Shown here: positions 1-8,334 of the stretch, one piece after another | How the letters are laid out: each line of letters starts with the position of its first letter | Numbering within the stretch: position 1 is the first letter of the stretch | Origin: JAKOUY01 sp037045185 | Lineage (GTDB): Bacteria > Actinomycetota > Acidimicrobiia > Acidimicrobiales > Ilumatobacteraceae | NCBI GenBank assembly: GCA_037045185.1 | Contig: JBAOHQ010000008.1 | Coordinates: forward strand, 1-64,000 | Direction of reading: 5' to 3' | Length of the DNA: 64,000 nt | Translations under genes and position numbers: made by a program | Notes under the pieces: model-generated | What the model saw: the letters and a program-made list of their open reading frames with translations, nothing else | Database searches by the model: none | What the model was told of the DNA's origin: nothing

Positions 1-1278
1 GAGTGGGATGCGCTGAGCCGCGGCCTGGGGGCGCCCGCCGAGGTGTTGTCCACCACCGGGCTGGCGTTCAAGAACAAGGCCGGGCGGATGCAGGACCAGT
101 TCCGCAACCGGGTGCTGTTCCCCATCTTTTCCGACACCGGTGAGGCCGTGGCGTTCGGCGGGCGGATCCTGCCCGGTTCAAGCGACCCGGCGAAGTACAA
201 GAACAGCCAGGAGACGCCGATCTACAGCAAGTCGAAGACCCTGTACGGGCTGAACTGGGCCAAGGCGGAGATCGTCGCATCCGACGAGGTGGTGATCTGC
301 GAGGGCTACACCGACGTCATCGGCTTCCATCGCGCCGGCGTCAAGCGGGCCGTGGCGACGTGCGGGACGGCGCTGACCGAGGAGCACGTGCGGATCCTCA
401 AGCGCTTCGCCAGCCGGGTGGTGCTGGCCTTCGATGCCGACGCCGCCGGCCAGGGCGCTGCGGAGAAGTTCTACGAGTGGGAGCAGCGCTACGAGGTCGA
501 GGTCAAGGTTGCCCGCTTCCCGCAGGGCAAGGATCCCGGGGATCTCAGCGTCGCGGACCCCGAGGCCCTGCCGGCCGCGGTGTCCGGGGCGCTGCCGTTC
601 CTCGGTTTCCGGCTGCAGCGGGCGCTGGCCAGCCGCCCGGCGCGCTCGCCCGAGGACCGCGCCCGGGCGGCGGAGGCGGCGATGACGGTGATCAACGAGC
701 ATCCCTCCCGCCTGGTGCGCGATCAGTACGCCAGCCAGGTCGCCGTGCAGCTGGAGCTGCCGCCGGCGCAGCTGGTGCAACTCGCCGAGCGGCGCGCCAC
801 GCGCCCGCAGGTGCGCATCTCGCCCACCCGCCGGGTGGGCGCCGCGGAGAACGCCGAGTTCGTCGCCGTCGCCCTGCTCATGCAGCGCTGGGAGGTGATG
901 GCCGACTGGTTGATCGAGGAGATGTTCGCCGACGACGTCTGCCGCCGGGCGTTCCTGGCCGTGGCCGCGTCGGAGGGACACGTCGAGGCGGCCTTGGCTG
1001 CCGCCGACCCCGAGGCCCGTGAGCTGCTCGAACGGGCGTCGGTGGCCGACCTGGACGCCGATCCGCGGCTGGAGGCGCTCAACCTGTTGGCCGCTGCGGC
1101 GCGCCGCCTACTGAGCCGGCGCATCCGCGTCACCAACGCCGAGGAGATTCGCGACGACGCCGCGGCACGCCGGGATCTGGAGGCGGTGGACGACCCCGCC
1201 ACCGCGGAGGCAGCCATCGACCGCTTGCTAACTTGGCTGGTGCTGCGCAGTGCGCCGCCCAACGAGGAGCTCCAGTGA
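1..1278 (+). CDS. dnaG: DNA primase DnaG, 5' end outside window
   Basis: Synthesises RNA primers for replication. The reading frame is open from base 1, so the zinc-binding domain and the first part of the catalytic core lie upstream; about 425 residues are visible. The TOPRIM fold is clear: the EGYTDV acidic motif near visible residue 100 and FDADAAGQ near 144 supply the metal-binding acidic residues. The C-terminal part, from about residue 200, is the helical DnaB-interaction region and is poorly conserved. The stop overlaps the sigma-factor start by four bases (GTGA), which matches the common dnaG-rpoD arrangement of the bacterial macromolecular-synthesis operon. No frame damage is seen. 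Confidence 0.96.
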   Translation, partial: EWDALSRGLGAPAEVLSTTGLAFKNKAGRMQDQFRNRVLFPIFSDTGEAVAFGGRILPGSSDPAKYKNSQETPIYSKSKTLYGLNWAKAEIVASDEVVICEGYTDVIGFHRAGVKRAVATCGTALTEEHVRILKRFASRVVLAFDADAAGQGAAEKFYEWEQRYEVEVKVARFPQGKDPGDLSVADPEALPAAVSGALPFLGFRLQRALASRPARSPEDRARAAEAAMTVINEHPSRLVRDQYASQVAVQLELPPAQLVQLAERRATRPQVRISPTRRVGAAENAEFVAVALLMQRWEVMADWLIEEMFADDVCRRAFLAVAASEGHVEAALAAADPEARELLERASVADLDADPRLEALNLLAAAARRLLSRRIRVTNAEEIRDDAAARRDLEAVDDPATAEAAIDRLLTWLVLRSAPPNEELQ

Positions 1279-2534
1279 CCGACGGGGTGTTCGACCGAAC
1301 AATCGAATCTCCGCATGACGCGATCGATCAGGGCGAGTGGTCGGCGCTGCTGATCCGCGGCCGCATCGTCGGCAGCGTCCACGCCGACGAGGTCACCCAC
1401 GTCTTGCGTGCGGTGGAGCTCAGCGCCGAGCTGCTGGAGGACGTCGAGGCCCGCCTGTCGGCGATCGGGATCACCATTCAGGCGGCGACGGAGGTGGCCG
1501 ACACCACCGGTGAGCTACCGGTGATCGTGGATCCGGCCCCCGACGCCGACGCGGGTCAGCGCCCGGCGGCGCGCCGCGCCCCGCGCCGGCCGCGGCCGCC
1601 TGAGCGCGGCGACGGCTCGGGGAACACGGTGCAGATGTACCTGAAGGAGATCGGCAGGGTCGAGTTGCTGACGGCCGAGGACGAGCGCCGTCTCGCCCAG
1701 GCGATCGAGGACGGCAGCCGCGCCGCCGAGCGGCTGGCCCAGCTGCCCGCCGACGCACCTGATGTGCTGGAGCGGCGGCGGCTCAACCGTGTGGTGCGCG
1801 GTGGCCAGGATGCCAAGAGCCAGCTCATCCAGGCCAACCTGCGCCTGGTGGTCAGCATCGCCAAGCGCTACAGCGGCAGGGGGATGCAACTGCTCGATCT
1901 CATCCAGGAGGGCAACCTCGGGTTGATGCGCGCCGTCGACAAGTTCGACCACACCAAGGGCTTCAAGTTCTCCACGTACGCCACGTGGTGGATCCGCCAG
2001 GCGATCACTCGCTCGATCGCCGATCAGGCCAGGACCATCCGCATCCCGGTGCACATGGTGGAGCACATGAACCGGGTCCTGCGGACTCAGCGCCAGATGC
2101 ACCAGGAACTAGAGCGCGAGCCCACCATCGACGAGGTCGCGGCCCGCTGTGCGATGCCCGTCGACCGTGTTCGTGACATCCTGCGGATCTCGATGGACCC
2201 GCTGTCGCTGGACTCGCCGGTGGGTGAGGAGGAGAATTCCAGCCTTGGCGACTTCATCGAGGACCTCACGGTGGATGCTCCGGCCGACATCGCCACCAAG
2301 CGGATGCTGGCCGAGGCGGTGGAGCGGGCCCTCGACGATCTCAGCGACCGTGAGCGGGAGATCGTGCGGATGCGCTTCGGGCTCGACGACGGCAAGCCGG
2401 CCACGCTCGAGGACGTCGGCCGGGCCTTCGGTGTGACCCGTGAGCGGGTCCGCCAGATCGAGGCCAAGACGCTGGCCAAGTTGCGCCACCCGTTGCGCGC
2501 CCAGCGGCTCAAGGAGTTCCTCGAAGCCGAGTGA
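1275..2534 (+). CDS. sigA: Primary RNA polymerase sigma factor (RpoD/SigA type)
   Basis: Sigma-70 housekeeping factor of 419 residues. I chose GTG 1275: it overlaps the dnaG stop as GTGA and follows a GAGGAG ribosome site at 1264. The N-terminal ~110 residues are variable and Arg/Pro-rich at the end. Region 1.2 starts at NTVQMYLKEIG, region 2 contains NLRLVVSIAKRY and the core-binding and -10 segment FSTYATWWIRQAITR, region 3 holds REPTIDEVA, and region 4 ends with the HTH VTRERVRQIEAKTLAKLRH. Presence of regions 1.2 to 4 and its position after dnaG argue for the primary rather than an alternative sigma factor. It is likely co-transcribed with dnaG. Confidence 0.95.
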   Translation: MTDGVFDRTIESPHDAIDQGEWSALLIRGRIVGSVHADEVTHVLRAVELSAELLEDVEARLSAIGITIQAATEVADTTGELPVIVDPAPDADAGQRPAARRAPRRPRPPERGDGSGNTVQMYLKEIGRVELLTAEDERRLAQAIEDGSRAAERLAQLPADAPDVLERRRLNRVVRGGQDAKSQLIQANLRLVVSIAKRYSGRGMQLLDLIQEGNLGLMRAVDKFDHTKGFKFSTYATWWIRQAITRSIADQARTIRIPVHMVEHMNRVLRTQRQMHQELEREPTIDEVAARCAMPVDRVRDILRISMDPLSLDSPVGEEENSSLGDFIEDLTVDAPADIATKRMLAEAVERALDDLSDREREIVRMRFGLDDGKPATLEDVGRAFGVTRERVRQIEAKTLAKLRHPLRAQRLKEFLEAE

Positions 2535-2571
2535 CGGCGCGGTCCACCGCCAGGGAATTCCTTGGTCGAGG

Positions 2572-2600
2572 TTGCGAACGTGTGTTCGATTCGGTAGGGT
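2572..2600 (+). promoter_or_regulatory. Promoter with embedded LexA (SOS) box
   Basis: A perfect 14-base palindrome CGAACGTGTGTTCG at 2575-2588 matches the actinobacterial/Bacillus LexA operator (GAAC-N4-GTTC). It overlaps a candidate -35 TTGCGA (2572-2577) that stands 17 bases before a -10 TAGGGT (2595-2600). It lies upstream of the DUF222/HNH gene, a family known to be LexA-controlled in mycobacteria (13E12 repeat proteins). Confidence 0.7.
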
Positions 2601-2681
2601 GATGGTCAGCTTCCCCGAGCGAATCGTCAACCGTGGCCAGCGCCCGGGCGACCTGGCGGTGACCAGTTCAGGGAGGTGATT

Positions 2682-3989
2682 GTGCAGACCACGCAGACGT
2701 CCCAGAGTGCGCAGACGGCGCCGACGTCGCAGAGTGCTCAGACGGCGCACTGGTTGGCCGACGCGCTCGCGGTCCGTGCCGGTTGCGTCGATCGGTCGGT
2801 CATCGATGCGGCCTTGGTGGGGATCTCCCGGCTCATCGCCGTGCTCGAGTCGCAGCGACTGGTGTGCGCCTCGGCGTTGCGTCAGCTGTCGCCGGTCCCA
2901 CAGCGGGACCTGGCGGCCGGTCCCTGGCTCGACGGCCGGGACGCCTCCGGCGTGCTCGACCGCGCTGGTGTGGCCCAGCGCGTGCCCGCCTTTGGCGCGG
3001 CACTCGCCCTGGGGGAGCTGTCGGCGGCGCACCTCGATCGGCTCGGCGGGGCGATCCGCCGCCTCGACCATGCCCAGCGGGAGCGATTCGTACAGCGCGC
3101 CGACGAACTGGTCGACGTTGCCCGGGACACCACACCGGCCGAGTTCGCCACACACCTCCGCCAGGTCGAGCGGGAGCTCGATGCCGACGATGGCATGGCG
3201 ATGCTGGCTCGACAGCAGGCAGGCGTCCGGCTGCGCACGTGGGTCGGGCCCGACGACGGGATGCACTACTGGCAGCTCGCCATGGACCCGGAGACCGCGG
3301 TGTCGGCCACCAGCCGGCTGAGCACGGCGGCAGACGCGTTGTTCCACGCCGGTGGGATGCCGGCGGGGGCGCCCATCGATCTCCGTGAGCGTGAGTCGTT
3401 CCTGCGCGGCCACGCCCTGATCGGCCTGATCACCGGCCCCGGCGGCCGCCACGGCGGCGGCCGCCCCGAGTACATCATCGTCGAGGATCGTCGCTACCGC
3501 GACGGCCCGCGCATCGATCCCGGGATCCCGGTGGAGCTCCCCGGCTCGGTGGTGGCGGCGATGCGCGCTCGGGCCCGCCAGGTCACCGTCGTGCTGGACG
3601 GGGGGTCGGTCGTCGGCGCACCAGGAGTGCTGAACCTCGGCCGGACGGCGCGGCTGGCCAACCCGGCGCAACGCCGTGTCCTGCGGGCGTGCTACGCCAC
3701 GTGTGCGGTCCCTGGCTGCACCGTTCCCGTCGGTGACTGCACGATTCTCCACGTCACGTGGTGGCGCTGGGGTGGGCTCACCAACCTCGACAACCTCGTG
3801 CCGGTGTGCTGGTCCCATCACGCCCAGATGCACCGCGGGCAGTGGCGGGTCACGTTGGCAGCGGACCGAGCGATCACCATTCACCTCCCGGACGGAACGA
3901 CCCTGCGCGGGATGGCGAATCGGCAGAGGAGCGCCGAGGTCAGCGAGCCGATCGGCCGGGCCCACGGTTCGCACGGGCCAGCGCCGTGA
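2682..3989 (+). CDS. DUF222 / HNH endonuclease-domain protein (13E12 repeat family)
   Basis: 435 residues. I preferred GTG 2682, with GGGAGG at 2671-2676 before it, over GTG 2676. The N-terminus holds a Thr/Ser/Gln/Ala repeat (TSQSAQTAP, TSQSAQTA). The middle ~220 residues resemble DUF222, with the hallmark decision-helix region around EFATHLRQVERELDADDG. The C-terminal HNH fold has C-PGC, a second C, GGLTNLDNLVPVC and SHHAQMH. The usual HH pair at the first HNH position reads LH, so one predicted metal-ligand His is missing. These multicopy actinobacterial proteins have no settled function; DNA-damage control is suggested here by the LexA box. Single gene, no operon partners. Confidence 0.85.
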   Translation: MQTTQTSQSAQTAPTSQSAQTAHWLADALAVRAGCVDRSVIDAALVGISRLIAVLESQRLVCASALRQLSPVPQRDLAAGPWLDGRDASGVLDRAGVAQRVPAFGAALALGELSAAHLDRLGGAIRRLDHAQRERFVQRADELVDVARDTTPAEFATHLRQVERELDADDGMAMLARQQAGVRLRTWVGPDDGMHYWQLAMDPETAVSATSRLSTAADALFHAGGMPAGAPIDLRERESFLRGHALIGLITGPGGRHGGGRPEYIIVEDRRYRDGPRIDPGIPVELPGSVVAAMRARARQVTVVLDGGSVVGAPGVLNLGRTARLANPAQRRVLRACYATCAVPGCTVPVGDCTILHVTWWRWGGLTNLDNLVPVCWSHHAQMHRGQWRVTLAADRAITIHLPDGTTLRGMANRQRSAEVSEPIGRAHGSHGPAP

Positions 3990-3990
3990 G

Positions 3991-4017
3991 GCGGACGGCG
4001 TGAAGCGGACGGCGTGA
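3991..4017 (+). repeat. Two direct copies of a 13-base repeat
   Basis: GCGGACGGCGTGA occurs at 3991-4003 and again at 4005-4017, immediately after the HNH gene stop. It may be a slippage duplication; no function is evident. Confidence 0.6.
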
Positions 4018-4107
4018 GGCGGGGTGCCGGGCGTCGTGCCGCCGTCGCATTGGTTGCGTACCCGGGCGCGGGAATACCGTGGGGTCAGAACGAGCAAGGA
4101 GGGTCCC

Positions 4108-4947
4108 GTGTCCGAGGAGCGTCAGCGAGCGGTGTTCATCACCGGGGCGGCGGGTGGTCTGGGCCGTTCGTCCACCCAGCTGCTGGTGAAGAAGGGGTGG
4201 CAGGTGTTCGCCGCCGACTACGACCAGGCCGCGCTGAAGCGGTTACGCCAGGACGTCGACGTCGTGCCGGTCGCCCTCGACGTGACCGACACCGCCAGCG
4301 TGAAGAAGGCGGTCACCCAGGTGTCACGCAAGGTCGACGGTCTGGACGGCCTGGTGAACTTCGCCGGCATCCTGGCCGTCGGGTCGATGATCGAGATGCC
4401 CGAGGAGACCCTCCGCCGGCTGTTCGAGGTCAATGTGTTCGGCACCTACCGCGTCAACCAGGCCTTCTTCCCCCTGCTGCGCACGCGTGCTGGGCGGATC
4501 GTCAACATCAGTTCCGAGACCGGCTGGCAGAGTGGGGCGCCGTTCAACGGGGCCTATGCCATGACCAAGCACGCGATCGAGGCGTACTCCGATTCGTTGC
4601 GCCGTGAGTTGGCCCTGCTGAACATGCACGTGATCAAGATCCAGCCGGGCCCGTTCAAGACGGAGATGACCGCGGCGATCGGACCGAACTTCGACCGTGC
4701 CGCAGAGGCGTCGACGCTGTTCGGACCATACCTGCGCGGGATGCGAGGCGCCGCCGTCGGCGAGGGCGAGCACGCGAGCGATCCGAAGATCCTGGCCGAG
4801 GCCGTTCTCAAGGCACTCACTGCCAAGCGGCCGGGCCCGGCGTACTCGGTGAAGGCAGCCCAGGGTCGTTCGTTGCTGGAGAAGCTGCCAACACCGGTGA
4901 CCGATGTACTGCTGAAAGAGGTCATCAGGCGCGGCTCGAAACCGTAG
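4108..4947 (+). CDS. Short-chain dehydrogenase/reductase
   Basis: NAD(P)-dependent oxidoreductase of the classical SDR family, 279 residues. GTG 4108 is chosen because AAGGAGGG lies at 4096-4103; an upstream in-frame ATG at 4024 has no ribosome site. The Rossmann motif TGAAGGLG is near residue 12, the NNAG equivalent reads NFAG near 89, the catalytic Ser is in NISSETG and the Tyr-Lys pair in YAMTK, followed by QPGPFKTEM. The substrate cannot be told from sequence. The long C-terminus (after residue 200) is typical of SDRs acting on lipids or retinol-like molecules, but that is inference. Confidence 0.9.
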   Translation: MSEERQRAVFITGAAGGLGRSSTQLLVKKGWQVFAADYDQAALKRLRQDVDVVPVALDVTDTASVKKAVTQVSRKVDGLDGLVNFAGILAVGSMIEMPEETLRRLFEVNVFGTYRVNQAFFPLLRTRAGRIVNISSETGWQSGAPFNGAYAMTKHAIEAYSDSLRRELALLNMHVIKIQPGPFKTEMTAAIGPNFDRAAEASTLFGPYLRGMRGAAVGEGEHASDPKILAEAVLKALTAKRPGPAYSVKAAQGRSLLEKLPTPVTDVLLKEVIRRGSKP

Positions 4948-4970
4948 CCCGGCGGCCCGGGAAGGCGTCC

Positions 4971-4984
4971 TACACTCCCGACCA
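4971..4984 (+). promoter_or_regulatory. -10 element for a leaderless transcript
   Basis: TACACT (4971-4976) ends seven bases before ATG 4984, with no ribosome site between. This spacing puts transcription start at or next to the start codon, the usual layout of actinobacterial leaderless mRNAs. Confidence 0.5.
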
Positions 4985-5496
4985 TGCCCCGTGCCCAGCG
5001 ACCTCACATGGACGGCTACGGCGTCCCTGCCGACCCCGCAGGAGTGCTGCCGTGGTCGTGGGCCGAGCAACGGTTGATGGCCAACCGCAACTATTGGGTG
5101 GTCACGGCATCGGCTACCGGTCGCCCGCACGCCATGCCGGTGTGGGGTGTGTGGCTGGCGTCGCCGGACCGGTTCTGGTTCTCGTGCGCTCCCGGTGCCC
5201 GCAAGGTGCGCAACCTGCGAGCCAACCCGCAGTGCGTGATCGCCGTCGCCGACACGGTGGAGTGCGTCTCGGTGGAGGGGTCCGCCTCCGTGACCACGAA
5301 TGACGTCGAGCCCTCACGGATCGACGCCGTCGTTGCCGCATATCTCGTCAAGTACTGGCCGGAGTCCGACTCGACGAACGAGATGGAGGCCTTCCTGCGG
5401 GCGAACGCCCTCGTCGAGGTCGTCCCCGATCGAGCCTTCGGGATCATCGAGCGGGAGGCGGAGTTCGCCGAGCGGGCGACCCGCTGGGTCTGGTAG
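4984..5496 (+). CDS. Pyridoxamine-5'-phosphate-oxidase-like flavin/F420 protein
   Basis: 170-residue split-barrel protein of the PPOX superfamily. The core has WVVTASATGRPHAMPVWGVW, then a FWFSCAPGARKVRNLRANP segment with the R-K/R-N-L pattern used for cofactor phosphate binding in F420- or FMN-binding members, then VEGSA. An N-terminal extension of ~35 residues and a C-terminal helix after KYWPESD complete the family length. It probably catalyses an F420H2- or FMN-dependent reduction; the substrate is unknown. It appears to be a single gene facing the convergent glycosyltransferase gene. Confidence 0.82.
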   Translation: MPRAQRPHMDGYGVPADPAGVLPWSWAEQRLMANRNYWVVTASATGRPHAMPVWGVWLASPDRFWFSCAPGARKVRNLRANPQCVIAVADTVECVSVEGSASVTTNDVEPSRIDAVVAAYLVKYWPESDSTNEMEAFLRANALVEVVPDRAFGIIEREAEFAERATRWVW

Positions 5497-5524
5497 CGCG
5501 CCACGTCAGCATCAGGCGGCGCGT

Positions 5525-7657
5525 TCATCGGGTTGGCGCCGCAGAGAAGTCGCCGGTGCGGTCCATCCGCTGCCAGCGCAGCCGTGAGCCGACGAGCGCC
5601 GACACCACCGACTGGATTACCACCAGGTACATGAGCTGGCGGTACACCACCTGCTGCAGCGGCAGCGTCCACAGCGGTCGGAGGGACTCCCGATCGAGGC
5701 GGAAGGCGTAGATCGCAACGGCGAGCTGCAGGAGGCTGAATCCCAGCCAGTACGCCACAACTGGCCCGCGATCCAAGAACAGCAGCCCGTACACGGCGAA
5801 GACGTCGATCAGCGGTGCCAGCACCGGGAATAGGATCTGGAACACGAGCATGTACGGGATCGCCCGGCGGCCGAGTGCTGACCGCTCGCTCGGCCGCATG
5901 GCGGCGCGGTGCTTCCACATCGACTGCATCGTGCCGTACGACCAGCGGTACCGCTGGCGCCACAACTGGCGAAGGGTGGAGGGCACCTCCGTCCATGCTC
6001 TGGCGCGTTCTTCGTAGACGATGTGCCACCCGGCACGGGAGATGGCCATGGTCAGGTCGGTGTCCTCGGCAAGCGTGTCGTCCGAGACGCCGCCAGCGTC
6101 GGCGAGGGCCTGGCGGCGGAAGGCGCCGATGGCACCGGGGACGGTGGGCATGCACCTGGCCAGCTCGTACATCCGCCGGTCGAGGTTGAACCCCATGACA
6201 TACTCGATGTGCTGCCAGCGGCCGAGGATCCCCCGGCGATTGGCCACCTTGGTGTTCCCCGAAACGGCGCCGACTCCGGGGTCGGCGAACGGCTGGACCA
6301 GCCAGCGCACGGTGTCGGGCTCGAAGACCGTGTCCCCGTCGACGGTGATGATCAGGTCGGTGACGGCGTGGCGAACCCCGGTGCTGAGAGCACCGGGCTT
6401 GCCCTGATTGGGCCCGCTCAAGACCGTCACATTTGCCAGGCCGAGGTTGCCGACGATCTGCGCGGTGCCGTCGGTGGACCCGTCGTCGACGACGATGACG
6501 AGGAGGTCTGGGTAGTCGCCGGTCGCCAGCGACGTGACCGCTTCGGCAATGCCCGCAGCCTCGTTGTAGGCGGGCACGACGATGGTCACCCGCGGCGTAA
6601 AGGCGGGGTCGAAGCGATCCCGCTCCGGCCGGCGGCGGTGGGACCAGGCGAAGGCGACGAGGATGATCGTGCGCAGCACGAGCAGAATGCCGAGCAACGG
6701 CAGCAGCACGGACCCGGCGGCCGCCAGGACCGAACCGGCGCTGATGGCGACGCGGAGGGCGTGACCTTGGAAGCGCTGCGCGGACGGCGCCGCTGGGGCG
6801 ACGTCGCCACGCGACAGACCGGCGAGTTCGGACACCGTGGTGAACCGGTAGCCGCGGGCCGTCATCGTGGTCAGGTACTGGTCGACGGCCTGAACGGTTT
6901 GGGCCCGGTCGCCTCCGCTGTCATGGAACAGGACGATGCCGCCTCGGTCACCCGGCGGAGTGGCGTTGCGCACGATCGAGGCAACGCCCGGGCGCCGCCA
7001 GTCCTCGCTGTCGTAGTCGCTCAGGGCGATGAGGTAGCCGAGGCGGCCGATCGTGCGGTAGATCCCATACTCGTTGGTGGTCACGGCTGCCGGGGTGGAG
7101 GAGTACGGCGGCCGAAACAGCACCGGGCGGATCCCGATGATGCCGGCGATGGCCGTCTGGGTGAGCGACATCTGCAGATGGCGCTGCCACGCCGGCAGGC
7201 CGAGGAGGTCGGCATGGGAGAAGGTGTGTACCCCAATCTCGTGCCCGGCAGCGGCCACCTGCCGAGTGATCTCGGGGTGCTCGAGAACGTGGGCGCCGAC
7301 GACGAAGAACGTAGCCGTGACGTGGTGCTTGGCCAGCACGGCGAGCACCTGCGGGGTCCACGTCAGGTCCGGACCGTCGTCGAACGTGAGCGCAATCGTG
7401 TTCGACGGTGTGGTGTTCGACGTGGGTGTCTCCCGGCTGAGGTCGAGCACCGCGCCGCTGGTGCGGATGTCCGCCGACGGAGATCGGACGGTGGCCCGCG
7501 TGCCGGTCACACCGATGTCGCGCGCCAGGAGACCGTGCGCCAGCAAGGACAGCAGGGCAACAGTGACGACGAGGCCGGTGAGCCACCAGTGCCCCCGCGG
7601 CCCCTGGCGGGCCCGTGACCGGGTCCGTGTCCCCGCTCTGGGCGGGCGACGCCCCAT
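5525..7657 (-). CDS. Membrane polysaccharide deacetylase (NodB) - family 2 glycosyltransferase fusion
   Basis: 710-residue bifunctional membrane enzyme. ATG 7657 overlaps the upstream stop by one base (TGATG). Order: N-terminal membrane helix (about 24-43); NodB deacetylase with TFDDGP (91-96) and HTFSH (144-148) metal motifs; a second hydrophobic span (about 295-330); GT2 domain with VVPAYNE, DDGSTDG, VDGDT (DxD), EDTDL and QRYRW; and C-terminal membrane spans. The GT2 motifs are those of processive beta-glycan synthases, with QxxRW contacting the acceptor. By analogy with PgaB/PgaC or chitin/hyaluronan synthases it could make and N-deacetylate an amino-sugar polymer or modify a glycolipid. 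The much longer open frame upstream is not used; it runs through the neighbour in another frame. Confidence 0.9.
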   Translation of the reverse strand: MGRRPPRAGTRTRSRARQGPRGHWWLTGLVVTVALLSLLAHGLLARDIGVTGTRATVRSPSADIRTSGAVLDLSRETPTSNTTPSNTIALTFDDGPDLTWTPQVLAVLAKHHVTATFFVVGAHVLEHPEITRQVAAAGHEIGVHTFSHADLLGLPAWQRHLQMSLTQTAIAGIIGIRPVLFRPPYSSTPAAVTTNEYGIYRTIGRLGYLIALSDYDSEDWRRPGVASIVRNATPPGDRGGIVLFHDSGGDRAQTVQAVDQYLTTMTARGYRFTTVSELAGLSRGDVAPAAPSAQRFQGHALRVAISAGSVLAAAGSVLLPLLGILLVLRTIILVAFAWSHRRRPERDRFDPAFTPRVTIVVPAYNEAAGIAEAVTSLATGDYPDLLVIVVDDGSTDGTAQIVGNLGLANVTVLSGPNQGKPGALSTGVRHAVTDLIITVDGDTVFEPDTVRWLVQPFADPGVGAVSGNTKVANRRGILGRWQHIEYVMGFNLDRRMYELARCMPTVPGAIGAFRRQALADAGGVSDDTLAEDTDLTMAISRAGWHIVYEERARAWTEVPSTLRQLWRQRYRWSYGTMQSMWKHRAAMRPSERSALGRRAIPYMLVFQILFPVLAPLIDVFAVYGLLFLDRGPVVAYWLGFSLLQLAVAIYAFRLDRESLRPLWTLPLQQVVYRQLMYLVVIQSVVSALVGSRLRWQRMDRTGDFSAAPTR

Positions 7658-8160
7658 CAGCCCCCCGGCTTGGACGGGTGTGTCGGCTTGGTCGGGGTCG
7701 TCGGCTTCGGCGGGCGGCTTGGCTTGGTCGGGTGCGTCGGATGAGTGCGCACCGTCGGCCGGGTGGGCCAGGTGGGTCGGGTGGGTGGCGTCGTGGGTGC
7801 GGTGGAGGGTGGGGTCTTCGGTGGGGTCGTACGTGGGGTGGTCGACGGCGGGCCCGCCGGCAAGCCCACCGATGTCCCAGGCTGCGGGGGTGTCGTCGAG
7901 GAGACGATGGGCGGCTGGCCTGTCAGCGGCCCATCGGCCGTGGGGACGTCCACCGGTGCTGGAAGCGCGGGCGCCGGGACGGGCGACGGTCCGAACGGCA
8001 GATGGGCGGCGGGAACCCACGACACGCCGGCGAAACCAAGAACGAGCAACCCGAGATAGGCGATGGTCAGGCCCGCGGCGGTGCGTCCCAGCCAGGTCAG
8101 CGTTCGCCAGCGAGCGCGCCCAGAGCTGACGAACACCGGCGCTGCCGCCGGGTTCGCCAT
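7657..8160 (-). CDS. Single-span membrane protein with Pro/Thr-rich tail
   Basis: 167 residues. ATG 8160 is chosen because the preceding 47 in-frame codons look non-coding and GGAGGG lies upstream (spacing about 13, longer than usual). One membrane helix (TAAGLTIAYLGLLVLGFAG) is followed by a long Pro/Thr/Ser-rich low-complexity tail with repeated T-x-P and HPT/KPT units, ending SKPGG. Such tails often span or anchor in the cell wall and may be glycosylated. The stop/start overlap with the deacetylase-glycosyltransferase suggests translational coupling and a role in the same surface-glycan machinery. No catalytic motif is visible, so function is unknown. Confidence 0.75.
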   Translation of the reverse strand: MANPAAAPVFVSSGRARWRTLTWLGRTAAGLTIAYLGLLVLGFAGVSWVPAAHLPFGPSPVPAPALPAPVDVPTADGPLTGQPPIVSSTTPPQPGTSVGLPAGPPSTTPRTTPPKTPPSTAPTTPPTRPTWPTRPTVRTHPTHPTKPSRPPKPTTPTKPTHPSKPGG

Positions 8161-8334
8161 CGGTCTGGTTGTTCCCTCCGCTGTCACGTTGTCCACCGCC
8201 GTCGTCCAGATGGGATTCCAACCACCGCCCGCAGCACGGAATCCTCGACCGTGGCAGTCTACGCACCGGGCGCCCGGTCGCGGGCTGCGGCGGCGGACCA
8301 TGCCACCGCTCGGGCGCCGTGCAACAGTGGGGAC

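Noticed and set aside
5909..7618. 569-residue plus-strand open frame
   Set aside because: It is the antisense shadow of the NodB-GT2 gene, rich in Gly/Asp/Val without family motifs.
7615..8334. Upstream extension of the beta-CASP nuclease frame
   Set aside because: It is antisense to the divergent membrane protein and has no homology; ATG 8335 gives the normal family start.
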